Positions 37,659 through 46,738 are shown, counted from the first letter of the stretch. The stretch: 64,000 nt of DNA from Marinobacter sp. (GCA_018402255.1 JAGYIS010000007.1:62001-126000); one strand, 5' to 3'. Numbers and translations are program-made. The notes: generated by a model not told the origin, from the sequence alone.

Positions 37659-37836
37659 AAAAGCTAAGCTGTTTATTTAAGGGGTTGGAGGGCTTTCCCT
37701 GTTGTATGTGGTTGTTATCTTGTTGGGTAGAGCTCTTTTTCCCGATGAGTTGGGACTTGTCATTGTAATAATCGTGATTGGAGTTCTTGTATTCGCTTCG
37801 GTTGAGGAAAATCGTAAAAGAAAGCGAAAGAAGTAG
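37651..37836 (+). pseudogene. Small membrane protein with in-frame stop (possible former immunity gene)
   Basis: ATG 37651 starts a 61-codon frame interrupted by a TAA at 37678-37680. After it the frame runs on as a strongly hydrophobic double helix ('SLLYVVVILLGRALF', 'LGLVIVIIVIGVLVFASV') and a basic tail (ENRKRKRKK). The start overlaps the end of the presumed toxin tip, and base composition is AT-rich. A membrane-embedded antidote of a displaced toxin is a plausible but unproven interpretation. It may be non-functional. Confidence 0.4.
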
Positions 37837-37938
37837 GTTGGCGTGTCACTATTTTTATAAGGGTTCTGTAATAAAAGCATTTTTAGTCGATTAGCATGTA
37901 TTGCAATAAAACTAGGTAAATGTAGGGTTGAATTTTAG

Positions 37939-38133
37939 ATGAATCGTTTTCTTTCTGTTTATTCGCCAGTTTTTATAATGGTTTTTGGCGCATTGGTGGG
38001 CTGCTATTCGATATATGAATTGTTAGTGTGTGAGTTGCTGTACTCAGAAAGTTTGGTGGGCGAAGCATTTATAGTTTTTATGTTCGGTATGTGTTTGCAG
38101 AGTTTTAACAAGTACCGAAGAGGTAGAGATTAA
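37939..38133 (+). CDS. Small two-helix membrane protein, unknown
   Basis: A 64-residue protein with two hydrophobic segments ('VFIMVFGALVGCYSIYELLV' and 'GEAFIVFMFGMCLQSF') and a basic C-terminus (NKYRRGRD). It lies in the AT-rich tail of the RHS island, 102 bp after the disrupted small gene. No family recognised. It may be another antidote-like gene of the displaced cassette or an unrelated small membrane protein; the ribosome site (TAGGGTTGAATTTTAG) is poor. Confidence 0.45.
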   Translation: MNRFLSVYSPVFIMVFGALVGCYSIYELLVCELLYSESLVGEAFIVFMFGMCLQSFNKYRRGRD

Positions 38134-38313
38134 TGGTAGTTATCGCGGCAATAACATGCTCGTCAAATTTGACCGGGAAGCGTTGGCGGACCTTGAAGTA
38201 GGAATAGGCCCCCGTTTGTCATATGCCCTCCAGTGAAGAGCCTGTGCCATCGTGAAGCGTTCACAGTCGATAGCAACAGGCCTTTCATGCAACTCCCGAC
38301 GAGTTAGTGTCGG

Positions 38314-39327
38314 TCAGGCCCCCAGCCCCTTGAAAAACTGCTGGACATTCTCGCTGAGGGTGTCCAGATCGTACCCGCCTTCCTGCACCACCAGCGTCGG
38401 CAGCCCCAGCTGACGAATGTGGGTGCTGAGCCGGCAGAAGCCCTCGGACGATACCGACACCTTGGCCTGTGGGTCGTCCTTGTAGATATCAAAGCCGAGC
38501 GGCAGAACCAGTACATCCGGCTGATACAGGCGGATGGCGGCCAGTGCCTCTTCCAGCTTGTCGAAGAAATCATCTTCGCTGGAGCCGTGGGGCATGGGCA
38601 GGTTGATGTTGTAGCCGTAACCTTCGCCTTCACCCCGTTCGTCTTCAAAACCGCTGACCACGGGGTAGAAGTTGGTGGGGTCGCCGTGGATGGAGATGTA
38701 CAGCACATCGCTGCGGTTGTAGAAAATTTCCTGAATGCCCTGGCCGTGGTGCATATCGGTGTCGAGAATCACGGTGCGAGGGAATCGGCTCTTCATGTGC
38801 TCGGCGGCGATGGCTGCGTTATTCAGGTAGCAGAAACCACCGGCGGCATCTTTGCGGGCGTGGTGGCCGGGCGGGCGACAAACGGCATAGGCGGTGCGTT
38901 CCCCGGCCATCAGCGCGTCGGCGGCACCGAGGGCGGTCTGGGCTGACCAGTAGGCGGCTTTGTAGGTGTTTTCGCCAATCGGGCAGCTGCCGTCGGCCAG
39001 GTAGCAAGCGGCCTCGGCCAGTATGCCGCGCATGGCATTGGGTGAGCGCACAAAGATGTTGGACATCACCTCGTCGCCCCAGTCTTCCATTTCCATCCAA
39101 CGGCGGTGGGCAGACTCCAGGAATCGGAGATAGCCCAGATCGTGCACTTTGGAAATCGGAGCCGCCCCCTGGTCGGCCGGTTCCAGAACCGGGATTCCCA
39201 TCGCTTTCAGGCCTTCCAGCATCTGGCTGGTACGGTCTGGCACCTCTTGGGGCTGGCGCATCTGGCCCCGGGTGAAATACGTTTTGGGAATATGCAGATC
39301 CTGCATGGGATGAAAAAATGCTTTCAT
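38314..39327 (-). CDS. Acetylpolyamine amidohydrolase (histone deacetylase family)
   Basis: A 337-residue Zn-dependent deacetylase closely following Mycoplana acetylpolyamine amidohydrolase (341). Visible landmarks are 'SKVHDLGYLRFLESAHRRW', 'AVCRPPGHHARKDAAGGFCY', 'ILDTDMHHGQGIQEIFYN' (Zn ligands) and 'VVQEGGYDLDTLSENV'. These enzymes remove acetyl groups from acetylputrescine, acetylcadaverine or acetylspermidine in the cytoplasm. A strong AAGGAGG site fixes the start at 39327. It is divergent from the succinate-semialdehyde-type dehydrogenase gene, and together they fit use of acetylated polyamines through GABA to succinate. The aminotransferase steps are not in the window. Confidence 0.9.
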   Translation of the reverse strand: MKAFFHPMQDLHIPKTYFTRGQMRQPQEVPDRTSQMLEGLKAMGIPVLEPADQGAAPISKVHDLGYLRFLESAHRRWMEMEDWGDEVMSNIFVRSPNAMRGILAEAACYLADGSCPIGENTYKAAYWSAQTALGAADALMAGERTAYAVCRPPGHHARKDAAGGFCYLNNAAIAAEHMKSRFPRTVILDTDMHHGQGIQEIFYNRSDVLYISIHGDPTNFYPVVSGFEDERGEGEGYGYNINLPMPHGSSEDDFFDKLEEALAAIRLYQPDVLVLPLGFDIYKDDPQAKVSVSSEGFCRLSTHIRQLGLPTLVVQEGGYDLDTLSENVQQFFKGLGA

Positions 39328-39505
39328 TGAACAGCCTCCTTGGGGGCCCAGGAATATCTCTCCCGAGTATAGGCAGTGATCGTTCAGGGTCAAAACCAGC
39401 CATGACTTTACAGGCTGGCGCTCAGGATCCACTATGAAAGACGTTGACGACTAAGACAAGCGTCCTGCACCGGGGCGCGTCAAAAGGCACAGAAGAGGAG
39501 CCGAA

Positions 39506-40954
39506 ATGATCGAGTCACCATTACTGGACAACCTCACAGGCTATATCGGCGGTCGCTGGATCGATAACACCGGCGGCAACACGTTTGACGTGTTCAACCC
39601 GGCCACCGGAGAAACCCTGGCCAAGGTGGCATCTATGCCGGAAGACGAAGTGCTGGCGGCGGTTGAGGCCGGCAAGTCTGCACTCAGGCTGACCAGCCCC
39701 TGGCCCATTGAAACCCGGCGCAAGTGGCTTGAGGACATTCGTGATGGCCTGAGAGAAAACCGGGAAGAGATTGGCCGGATTCTGTGCATGGAACACGGCA
39801 AACCACTCAAAGAAGCAGAAGGTGAAGTGGAATACGCCGCCGGCTTCTTTGACTACTGCGCCAAACACATCAACGCGCTCGATGCTCACACACTTGCCGA
39901 AAAGCCGAAGGATTGCACCTGGACGGTTCACTATCGCCCGATAGGCGTGGTTGGCCTGATTGTGCCCTGGAACTTCCCGATCGGGATGATCGCCAAAAAA
40001 CTTTCGGCCGCGCTGGCTGCCGGCTGCCCATCAGTGATCAAACCCGCCAGCGAGACGCCGTTAACCATGGTGGCGCTATTCTCGGTGATGGATAAGCTCG
40101 ATCTGCCGGATGGTATGGTCAACCTGGTGATGGGCAAAGCCAGCATGATCGGCAAGGTGCTGTGTGAGCATAAAGACGTACCCATGCTCAGCTTTACCGG
40201 CTCCACCGAAGTGGGGCGCAGGTTGATTCTGGATACCGCCGAGCAGGTGAAAAAACTGGCGCTGGAGCTGGGCGGTAACGCGCCGTTCATCGTGTTTGAC
40301 GATGCTGATCTGGATGCTGCAGCGGATAACCTCATTGCCAACAAATTCCGGGGCGGCGGGCAGACCTGTGTGTGCGCCAACCGGATTTTTGTTCATGAGA
40401 AGGTGGCGGAGTCCTTTGGCCAGAAGCTGGCCGAGCGGGTCAACCGCATGACGGTCGGCGACGGCATGAATGAGGGTGTTGATATTGGTCCATTGGTCAA
40501 TCAGGCGGGCTTTGACAAGGTTAAACGTCACCTGGAAGACGCCTTGGCCAACGGTGCAACCCTGGTCGCCGGCAAGAAGCCGGAAGAGCTGGGCAACGGC
40601 TTGTTCTTCCCGCCCACGGTGGTGATGGGCGTCGACCGGGAGATGGCCTGCTATCGGGAAGAGACCTTTGGCCCGCTGGTGCCGATGGCGCTGTTCCGCG
40701 GCGAGGAAGAAGTCATTGAGGCCGGCAACGACACGGAGTTTGGTTTGGCCTCTTACGTGTTCACTGCGGACGCCGCGCGCGCGCAACGAGTGGCGGGTGG
40801 CCTGCGCTTTGGTCACGTTGGCTGGAACACCGGCACGGGCCCAACGCCGGAAGCGCCGTTTGGTGGCATGAAAGCGTCCGGTATTGGCCGGGAAGGTGGC
40901 CTGGAAGGCTTGTTCGAGTTTGTGGAAGCGCAAGCGGTGCCGCGAGGCTTCTGA
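39506..40954 (+). CDS. gabD: NAD(P)-dependent succinate-semialdehyde dehydrogenase family protein
   Basis: A 482-residue aldehyde dehydrogenase, the same size as E. coli GabD. The NAD-binding 'GLIVPWNFPIGMIAKKLSAA' and 'SFTGSTEVGRRL', general-base Glu in 'LALELGGNAPFIVFDDADLD', catalytic Cys in 'FRGGGQTCVCANRIFVHE' and 'ETFGPLVPMALF' are all present. GabD oxidises succinate semialdehyde to succinate, the last step of GABA and putrescine breakdown. The start has an AGGAG site eight bases away. It is divergent from the acetylpolyamine amidohydrolase gene. Substrate assignment rests on similarity and this neighbour; related dehydrogenases for glutarate semialdehyde look alike. Confidence 0.86.
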   Translation: MIESPLLDNLTGYIGGRWIDNTGGNTFDVFNPATGETLAKVASMPEDEVLAAVEAGKSALRLTSPWPIETRRKWLEDIRDGLRENREEIGRILCMEHGKPLKEAEGEVEYAAGFFDYCAKHINALDAHTLAEKPKDCTWTVHYRPIGVVGLIVPWNFPIGMIAKKLSAALAAGCPSVIKPASETPLTMVALFSVMDKLDLPDGMVNLVMGKASMIGKVLCEHKDVPMLSFTGSTEVGRRLILDTAEQVKKLALELGGNAPFIVFDDADLDAAADNLIANKFRGGGQTCVCANRIFVHEKVAESFGQKLAERVNRMTVGDGMNEGVDIGPLVNQAGFDKVKRHLEDALANGATLVAGKKPEELGNGLFFPPTVVMGVDREMACYREETFGPLVPMALFRGEEEVIEAGNDTEFGLASYVFTADAARAQRVAGGLRFGHVGWNTGTGPTPEAPFGGMKASGIGREGGLEGLFEFVEAQAVPRGF

Positions 40955-40968
40955 AGCGCTGGTCCATC

Positions 40969-41004
40969 ATGCAAAAAGGCGAGCCGAGGCTCGCCTTTTT
41001 GCAT
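40969..41004. terminator. Bidirectional Rho-independent terminator
   Basis: A perfect 16-bp inverted repeat (ATGCAAAAAGGCGAGC / GCTCGCCTTTTTGCAT) with loop CGAG. The A5 and T5 runs at the stem edges serve both the plus-strand gabD and the minus-strand phosphate-binding-protein operon, which converge here. Confidence 0.92.
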
Positions 41005-41016
41005 TTACAGTCGCGA

Positions 41017-41430
41017 TCAGGGGGTCAGGATGACCTTGACGCTGTCGTCCACATCGGCGGAGTCGATGTAGCCAATGCCGCCTGGCGTAGAGGCCACCTG
41101 AGCCTTCACGGCTGCAGAATTGCCTGCTTCTTCAGGTGGCTGGCCACGGCCGGTGAACACCTGCTGAGACCAGAAGGCTTTCAGCTGGGCATCGTTACGG
41201 CCGGTGACCTTGTCATGGAACTCGGCACGGGTGGCGTTGCCTTCCGGCAGCTCGAACGGTTTGGCGTTCTGGCCATCGGGCAAGGCTTTGCTGCGGTTCA
41301 GGTACAGGTCCCGAACCTCGTTGGCAGCAATGCTGTCGGGGCCACCGGGGTGGCCAATCACCACAACCTCGGCCAGGGCCAGGGGGCTTGCCAGCAAGCT
41401 GGCCGCAAACATCAGGCTTAGCTTTTTCAT
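41017..41430 (-). CDS. Small PstS-like phosphate-binding protein
   Basis: A 137-residue exported protein with signal peptide ending 'ASPLALA' and an ABC-type phosphate-binding-like (PBP_like_2) fold: 'VVVIGHPGGPDSIAANEVRD', 'LYLNRSKALPDG', 'KVTGRNDAQLKAFWSQQVFTG' and 'VASTPGGIGYIDSADVDDSV'. It is about half the size of true PstS, so it is a one-domain version. It is the last gene of an operon behind a porin-like gene (9-bp gap) and a chemoreceptor. AAGGAGG fixes the start. No Pst transporter genes are near, so a sensing or envelope role is more likely than uptake. Confidence 0.85.
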   Translation of the reverse strand: MKKLSLMFAASLLASPLALAEVVVIGHPGGPDSIAANEVRDLYLNRSKALPDGQNAKPFELPEGNATRAEFHDKVTGRNDAQLKAFWSQQVFTGRGQPPEEAGNSAAVKAQVASTPGGIGYIDSADVDDSVKVILTP

Positions 41431-41439
41431 GGGGCCTCC

Positions 41440-42636
41440 TTAGAATGCCGAGTCGAGTTTCAGGGTGTAAACGTTGGTGCTGTCGGTGTTGCTGCTCAGC
41501 ATGTAGGCGGTGTTGAGATTGCCGAAGCCTTTCTGCAGGCCGCGCACATGGGTGATGTCTGCCTTGATAGCAACGCCCGGGGTGATGTCCCAACGGGTAC
41601 CGACGCTGTACTCATTGCGCTGGTAGTTAAGAATCGACTCAGGCACTGCGCCGGGAATAAAGGCGCCGGTGCGCTCGTTGTCGTCCTTGCTCTCTGTCCA
41701 GCCAGTGGCGATGTAAGGCGTCCAGCTGCCGAAACGGTGGCCAACGGACAGGTAGGCGGAGTCGGTGTCGGCGAATTTGCCATCGACTTCTACCCGCGTG
41801 ACTTCACCGATGATCTGCCAGCTGCCGTCGTCATAGCTGGCGCCCAGACCATAGAAGTTGCCGCGGTCGCCGTCGGCGAGTTGAGAGTCCACGGTAACGT
41901 TCGGCGGGACAAGGGCAGCGAGACGAGTCGCATCAATATCGGCTTCAGCGGTCGCGGCCACACCACGGACTGTCCAGACATAATCGGTCCAGGTCAGGTT
42001 CAGGCCGGCAATGTTACGCAGTTGAACATCACCGGAATTACCGTCTTCATCGGTAAAGCCGGTGAAAAAGTTGGCGTTCAATGAGGAGTTGTCGAAGTTC
42101 CAGTTGTAACTGGCATCGGCGCCCACGTAGCTGGTCACCGCAATCGGGCCATACACGCTCTGGGGCGGACGTGCCCAGGGCTGGGCGTAGCCGACTTCAA
42201 GCGAATCCGAGTACATGAAGAACGGAATGCGCATCTTGCCTGCACGCAGTTGCAGGTTGTTGGTCGGGCGATGGCTCAGATAGGCCCATTCAACTTCCGG
42301 TTCCCAGTCATCGGCGCCGCGGCCAACCAGCTGCATCACAATCTGGCTCTTCTGTGAAACATCGAAGGTGCCTTGCAGGGCGAACAGGCTCAGGTCGTTT
42401 ACTTCGGATTCGTCGGTGATGCCGGCGTATCCTGCATCGTTACTGCCACGGGCATAACCGGTGCTGAAAAAGCCGTTAAAACGAACGCCGGTATTGCGAG
42501 CGGAGTTTACTTGCTGCTGCATGGAGTTCAGCTGCTGCTGCATGCGCTCAAGCGTTTCTTCGGTGCTTTGTTGCGCCAGGGCGGGTGTTGCAGCGATCGC
42601 CAGCGCCAGAGGCGCGACGGAGAATAATTTTTTCAT
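41440..42636 (-). CDS. Outer-membrane porin-like protein with N-terminal coiled coil
   Basis: A 398-residue exported protein. Signal peptide (MKKLFSVAPLALAIAATPALA), a short Gln-rich coiled coil (about 22-47, 'TLERMQQQLNSMQQQV'), then beta-strand-rich sequence to the end, finishing with Phe ('VYTLKLDSAF'), as in outer-membrane barrels. The overall form resembles phosphate-selective or DcaP-like porins of gammaproteobacteria. It is the middle gene of a minus-strand operon, 28 bp after the chemoreceptor gene and 9 bp before the PstS-like gene. The start is at 42636; upstream extension lacks the signal peptide. Confidence 0.8.
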   Translation of the reverse strand: MKKLFSVAPLALAIAATPALAQQSTEETLERMQQQLNSMQQQVNSARNTGVRFNGFFSTGYARGSNDAGYAGITDESEVNDLSLFALQGTFDVSQKSQIVMQLVGRGADDWEPEVEWAYLSHRPTNNLQLRAGKMRIPFFMYSDSLEVGYAQPWARPPQSVYGPIAVTSYVGADASYNWNFDNSSLNANFFTGFTDEDGNSGDVQLRNIAGLNLTWTDYVWTVRGVAATAEADIDATRLAALVPPNVTVDSQLADGDRGNFYGLGASYDDGSWQIIGEVTRVEVDGKFADTDSAYLSVGHRFGSWTPYIATGWTESKDDNERTGAFIPGAVPESILNYQRNEYSVGTRWDITPGVAIKADITHVRGLQKGFGNLNTAYMLSSNTDSTNVYTLKLDSAF

Positions 42637-42664
42637 CAGGAATATCCTAGTCTTTAGTGATGCA

Positions 42665-44278
42665 TTAAACGCGGAACTGGCCAGCGACACTCTGCAATCC
42701 ATTACTGACGTCCTGGATTTTGCGGCTTACGGTGTCCAGCTCATCGGTACTTTCCATCACGGCCTCGGCGTTGCGATGCATATCGCCCATATGACCGGTG
42801 ACTTCTCCGAATGTGGTGCTCTGCTCGTAGGTGGCAGCTGCAATTTGTTCGTTCAGTTCGCTGATCTGCTGAACGCTGTCCAGAATTTTGCTCAGTACTT
42901 CACCGGACTCAGTGGTGGCCTCTACGCCCTGGCGAGCCATGCCGACGCTGCCCTGCATGGACTTGACGGCATCGCCTGAGAGTTTGGACAGCTCAGAGAT
43001 CACCTGTTGAATTTCTTCAGTGGATTTGTGGGTGCGCACGGCCAGCCCGCGTACCTCGTCGGCCACCACTGCAAAGCCCCGGCCATGCTCGCCGGCGCGG
43101 GCGGCTTCGATGGCGGCGTTCAGGGCCAGCAGATTGGTTTGCTCAGCCACGGTCTGGATGGTGTCCAGAAGGCCACCGACCCGGACAGAGAAGTCGTCAA
43201 ACTGATTAACCAGGCCGGCGGTCTTCTCGATCTCGGCCATCAGTTTCTGGATGGTGTTGATATTGTCATTGACCTTTTGCTGGCCCGTGGTCGCAAATTT
43301 CGCGGCATCCTGGGTCTGGTCTGACGCAGACGAGGCAAAGCCGGCCACTTCTTCCACACTTTTGACCAGTTCTTCCACCGAGTTCCGGGTTGAGGAAATG
43401 GCCTGTGCCTGCTGGCTGATGCGCTGAAGATTGGTTTTGCTGGTGCCGGCAAGGTGGGAGGCAACGTCGTTCAGCTCACCGATGTCGTGTTGAATGGTGC
43501 CGAAGGATGTGTGCAGTTTTTCAACAAACAGGTTGAACTGGGTGACCAGTTCGCGCAATTCGTCTTTGCCATCGTAGGCAATGCGTGAGGTCAGGTCGCC
43601 TTCACCTGACGCCATGTTTCGCAGTGAGCTGATGATCTGTTGCAGGCTGCGGGAGATCGATTTCCCGATGATCAGGCTCAGGGCAACAAGCACCGCCAGC
43701 GCCACCACCAGAATACCCAGAGAGACCGCGCCGGCATCGCTGGAGGCGGTGATGGTATCGTCGATGGCCCGGGTCAACTGGGCTTCCATGCTGTTGCGCA
43801 TGTTGTCCAGATCGGTTCGCAACTGCTCAAGCCTGGCCGCGTTGGCGGAGGCATCCTGACCGATACGGCTGAAATCCGCGGTGCCTTCAATGATCGAAGT
43901 GGCCATGCGTGTCGCATTGCCGTAATAGGTTTCCAGGTCAGCTCTCAGTTGTTCAGCTTGCGGTTTCAGACTGGGATTCAGCGCCGATATTTTCCGCAGA
44001 TTTCCGGATATTTCATCCCGTTGTTCGCGGGTGGTCTCGAGTTGCTGATCATCGCCCGTGGTTACTGCGCTGCTGATCTGGTTTTCGATCAACTGCAGCA
44101 GGCCGCGATTGATGGTAGACAGCTCCAGAGATGGGTAGAGCTGATCACGAACTTCACTGAGACGCTCAGAGTTGTTGCGTTCAGTGACGATGGAAAAGGC
44201 CTGGCTGACCACAAAAGCGGCTACCGCAACCACTACCAGCAGTGCCAGTTTGTGAGAAATCTTCAGTGCTGAAAGCAT
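42665..44278 (-). CDS. Methyl-accepting chemotaxis protein
   Basis: A 537-residue chemoreceptor. TM1 is at about 10-30 ('[20 protein letters not shown]'), a periplasmic helical (four-helix-bundle-like) sensor domain of about 160 residues, TM2 at about 188-210, a HAMP domain ('[20 protein letters not shown]') and a cytoplasmic signalling region with the invariant hairpin tip '[20 protein letters not shown]'. It is the first gene of an operon with a porin and a PstS-like binding protein, which suggests it may sense a ligand delivered by that binding protein; direct evidence is absent. No C-terminal CheR-docking pentapeptide is seen. Confidence 0.95.
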   Translation of the reverse strand: MLSALKISHKLALLVVVAVAAFVVSQAFSIVTERNNSERLSEVRDQLYPSLELSTINRGLLQLIENQISSAVTTGDDQQLETTREQRDEISGNLRKISALNPSLKPQAEQLRADLETYYGNATRMATSIIEGTADFSRIGQDASANAARLEQLRTDLDNMRNSMEAQLTRAIDDTITASSDAGAVSLGILVVALAVLVALSLIIGKSISRSLQQIISSLRNMASGEGDLTSRIAYDGKDELRELVTQFNLFVEKLHTSFGTIQHDIGELNDVASHLAGTSKTNLQRISQQAQAISSTRNSVEELVKSVEEVAGFASSASDQTQDAAKFATTGQQKVNDNINTIQKLMAEIEKTAGLVNQFDDFSVRVGGLLDTIQTVAEQTNLLALNAAIEAARAGEHGRGFAVVADEVRGLAVRTHKSTEEIQQVISELSKLSGDAVKSMQGSVGMARQGVEATTESGEVLSKILDSVQQISELNEQIAAATYEQSTTFGEVTGHMGDMHRNAEAVMESTDELDTVSRKIQDVSNGLQSVAGQFRV

Positions 44279-44346
44279 GTTGTCAGTCCCTGTCCGTCAG
44301 ACCTTTGTCTTAAATCTGGCGGCATTCTAGGTTGTTTTTTGAACGT

Positions 44347-44369
44347 CTGACACGAAATTAATGTGTCAG
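44347..44369. promoter_or_regulatory. 7-bp inverted repeat upstream of the chemoreceptor operon
   Basis: CTGACAC (44347-44353) and GTGTCAG (44363-44369) form a perfect dyad with a 9-base AT-rich spacer, about 70 bases upstream of the minus-strand MCP start and 165 bases from uvrD. An operator is possible; no regulator is known. Confidence 0.3.
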
Positions 44370-44499
44370 TGTGTTAAGGGGGTGTATCGGCGACGATGCC
44401 ACTCTCTTTAAGCGTAGTCGCAAGATTTCTGAGGGAAATACCCGTATATGGGTAGCAACTCTGCACCAAGGACGAACAGGATCAGGCCTGATACAATGC

Positions 44500-44515
44500 C
44501 TGTAAATTTAACCAG
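44500..44515 (+). promoter_or_regulatory. LexA (SOS) box upstream of uvrD
   Basis: CTGTAAATTTAACCAG fits the LexA consensus CTG-N10-CAG with an AT-rich core. It lies 18 bases before the uvrD ATG and just after a TACAAT -10-like element (44492-44497). uvrD is a known SOS gene in E. coli, with a LexA box in the same place. Confidence 0.75.
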
Positions 44516-44533
44516 TGAATGAAGCCGATCCCC

Positions 44534-46699
44534 ATGGATGTCTCTCACATTATTGACCCCCTGAACGACGCCCAGCGCGAGGCTGTGACCGCCCAGAACG
44601 ACCACCTGCTGGTGCTGGCTGGTGCCGGCAGTGGCAAAACCCGGGTGCTGGTGCACCGGATTGCCTGGCTGATGACGGTAGACCGGGTGCCGCCCACCGG
44701 CATCCTGGCGGTCACCTTTACCAACAAGGCCGCCAAGGAGATGCGTTACCGCATCGAGGAGATGATGAGCATCCCCTCCCGGGGGTTGTGGTTCGGTACC
44801 TTTCACGGCATTGCCCACCGCCTGCTGCGCGCCCACTGGAAAGACGCCGGCCTGCCGGAGAATTTTCAGGTTCTGGACAGTGACGACCAGTTGCGCATGG
44901 TCAAACGGGTGATGCGGGAGTTCCAGATTGATGAAAGCCAGTGGCCGCCCAAGCAGGCCCAGTGGTTTATCAACAGTCAGAAAGACGAAGGCTTGCGGGC
45001 GGACCACATCCAGGAGAACCCGGGCGATCACTTCACCAGCACCATGATCAAAATCTACCGTCAGTACGAGAAACTCTGTCAGCAGGGCGGGCTGGTGGAC
45101 TTCGGTGAACTGCTGCTGCGGTCTCACGAGTTGTGGCTGCATCGGCCGGAATTGCTGAAACACTATCAGCAGCGCTTCCAGCACATTCTGGTGGACGAGT
45201 TCCAGGACACCAACACCATTCAATATGCCTGGTTGCAGGTGTTGGCCAGCAATCGGGTGCCGCTGACGGTGGTGGGCGACGACGACCAGTCCATCTACGG
45301 CTGGCGCGGCGCCAAGATCGAAAACATTCAGCAGTACCAGCGGGACTTTCCCAACGCCCGGCTGGTCAGGCTGGAGCAAAACTATCGCTCCACCCAGATG
45401 ATCCTGAAAGCCGCCAACTCGGTGATCGCCAACAACCAGGGCCGTTTAGGCAAAGAGCTGTGGACCGACGGCCCGGATGGCGAGCCCATCAGCCTGTACG
45501 CAGCATTCAATGAGCAGGACGAAGCCAACTACATCGCCGATTCCATTACCGCCTGGGTTAATGACGGCAACCTGCGCAGTGAGTCGGCGATTCTGTACCG
45601 TTCCAATGCCCAGTCCCGGGTGTTGGAAGAATCCCTGATGCGCCAGGGTATTCCTTACCGTGTTTATGGCGGCCTGCGTTTTTACGACCGCCAGGAAATC
45701 CGCAATGCGTTGGCCTATTTGCGGCTGGTGCAATACCACCGGGACGACGCCGCTTTTGAGCGGGTGGTGAATATTCCGACCCGGGGCATTGGCGCCAAAA
45801 GCCTGGCCGAGCTGCGGGCGTACGCTACCGAACAGGGCATTTCCCTGTGGGAGTCTGCCGAACGGATGCTGGCGGCCGGGCAAGTCAAAGGCCGGGCCAA
45901 AACCGGACTGCAGTCGTTTATGGAGATCATCAACGAGTTATCGGCCATGGTGGGTGACGCCTCGCTGCAAGGCCTGATGAAGCAGGCCATCGAAAACAGC
46001 GGCCTGAAGGATTACCACGCCAGCGAAAAAGGCGAGAAAGGCCAGGCGAGGGTAGAGAACCTGGAAGAACTGGTGAATGCGCTGTCGGATTTCGAGGTGG
46101 AAGACGGCGTGGATGCGTTGTCTGAGTTCATCGCCCAGGCGGCGCTGGATGCCGGCGAATCCCAGGCCGGCGATCACGAAGACAGCGTGCAATTGATGAC
46201 CCTGCACTCGGCCAAGGGCCTGGAGTTCCCGCTGGTGTTTCTGGCCGGAGTCGAGGAAGGTTTGTTCCCCCACAGCATGTCGCTGGAAGAGCCGGGTCGG
46301 ATGGAAGAAGAGCGCCGCCTGGCTTATGTGGGCATCACCCGGGCCATGAAAAAGCTGGTGCTTACTTACGCCGAATCCCGCCGTCTGTATGGCCAGGAAA
46401 AGTTTCATGCGCTGTCGCGTTTTGTGCGGGAGATCCCCGCGGATTGCCTGCAGGAAGTCCGGTTACGCAACACGGTCACCCGCCCGGCCATGGTGGGTCG
46501 CCCCAATGAAAGCATGTTCAGCCAGGATTCGGCCCAGCAGTCCGGCTTCAGTCTCGGTCAGCGCGTGCGCCATCCCAAATTTGGCGAGGGCATTGTGATG
46601 AACTCCGAAGGCACCGGGCACCATACCCGGGTGCAGGTGAATTTCGATGAGGGCGCCAAGTGGCTGGTGCTGGCCTATGCGCCTTTGGAAGCCTGCTGA
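44534..46699 (+). CDS. uvrD: DNA helicase II UvrD
   Basis: A 721-residue superfamily 1A helicase, nearly the length of E. coli UvrD (720) and starting with the same 'MDVS...LND.QREAV' sequence, so ATG 44534 is chosen over 44519. Motif I 'LVLAGAGSGKTRVLVHRIAW', motif Ia 'ILAVTFTNKAAKEMRYRI', motif II 'LVDEFQDTNTIQYAW', motif III 'VVGDDDQSIYGWRGAKI' and motif VI 'RRLAYVGITRAMKKLVL' are intact, and the C-terminal Tudor-like RNA-polymerase-binding region ('GQRVRHPKFGEGIVMNSEG') is present. It unwinds DNA in mismatch and nucleotide-excision repair. A LexA box just upstream indicates SOS control. Confidence 0.97.
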   Translation: MDVSHIIDPLNDAQREAVTAQNDHLLVLAGAGSGKTRVLVHRIAWLMTVDRVPPTGILAVTFTNKAAKEMRYRIEEMMSIPSRGLWFGTFHGIAHRLLRAHWKDAGLPENFQVLDSDDQLRMVKRVMREFQIDESQWPPKQAQWFINSQKDEGLRADHIQENPGDHFTSTMIKIYRQYEKLCQQGGLVDFGELLLRSHELWLHRPELLKHYQQRFQHILVDEFQDTNTIQYAWLQVLASNRVPLTVVGDDDQSIYGWRGAKIENIQQYQRDFPNARLVRLEQNYRSTQMILKAANSVIANNQGRLGKELWTDGPDGEPISLYAAFNEQDEANYIADSITAWVNDGNLRSESAILYRSNAQSRVLEESLMRQGIPYRVYGGLRFYDRQEIRNALAYLRLVQYHRDDAAFERVVNIPTRGIGAKSLAELRAYATEQGISLWESAERMLAAGQVKGRAKTGLQSFMEIINELSAMVGDASLQGLMKQAIENSGLKDYHASEKGEKGQARVENLEELVNALSDFEVEDGVDALSEFIAQAALDAGESQAGDHEDSVQLMTLHSAKGLEFPLVFLAGVEEGLFPHSMSLEEPGRMEEERRLAYVGITRAMKKLVLTYAESRRLYGQEKFHALSRFVREIPADCLQEVRLRNTVTRPAMVGRPNESMFSQDSAQQSGFSLGQRVRHPKFGEGIVMNSEGTGHHTRVQVNFDEGAKWLVLAYAPLEAC

Positions 46700-46738
46700 T
46701 AGAATGGCGCCCGATGTCATAACCAGAGATTTAGATGC

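Noticed and set aside
38134-38313. Possible transposase remnant between the island and the deacetylase gene
   Set aside because: Minus-strand translation gives short pieces such as 'YFKVRQRFPVKFDEH', but there are stops and no recognised transposase motif or terminal repeats, so no call is supported.
46700-46738. Manganese (yybP-ykoY) riboswitch before mntP
   Set aside because: The leader is under 40 bases, too short for this riboswitch.
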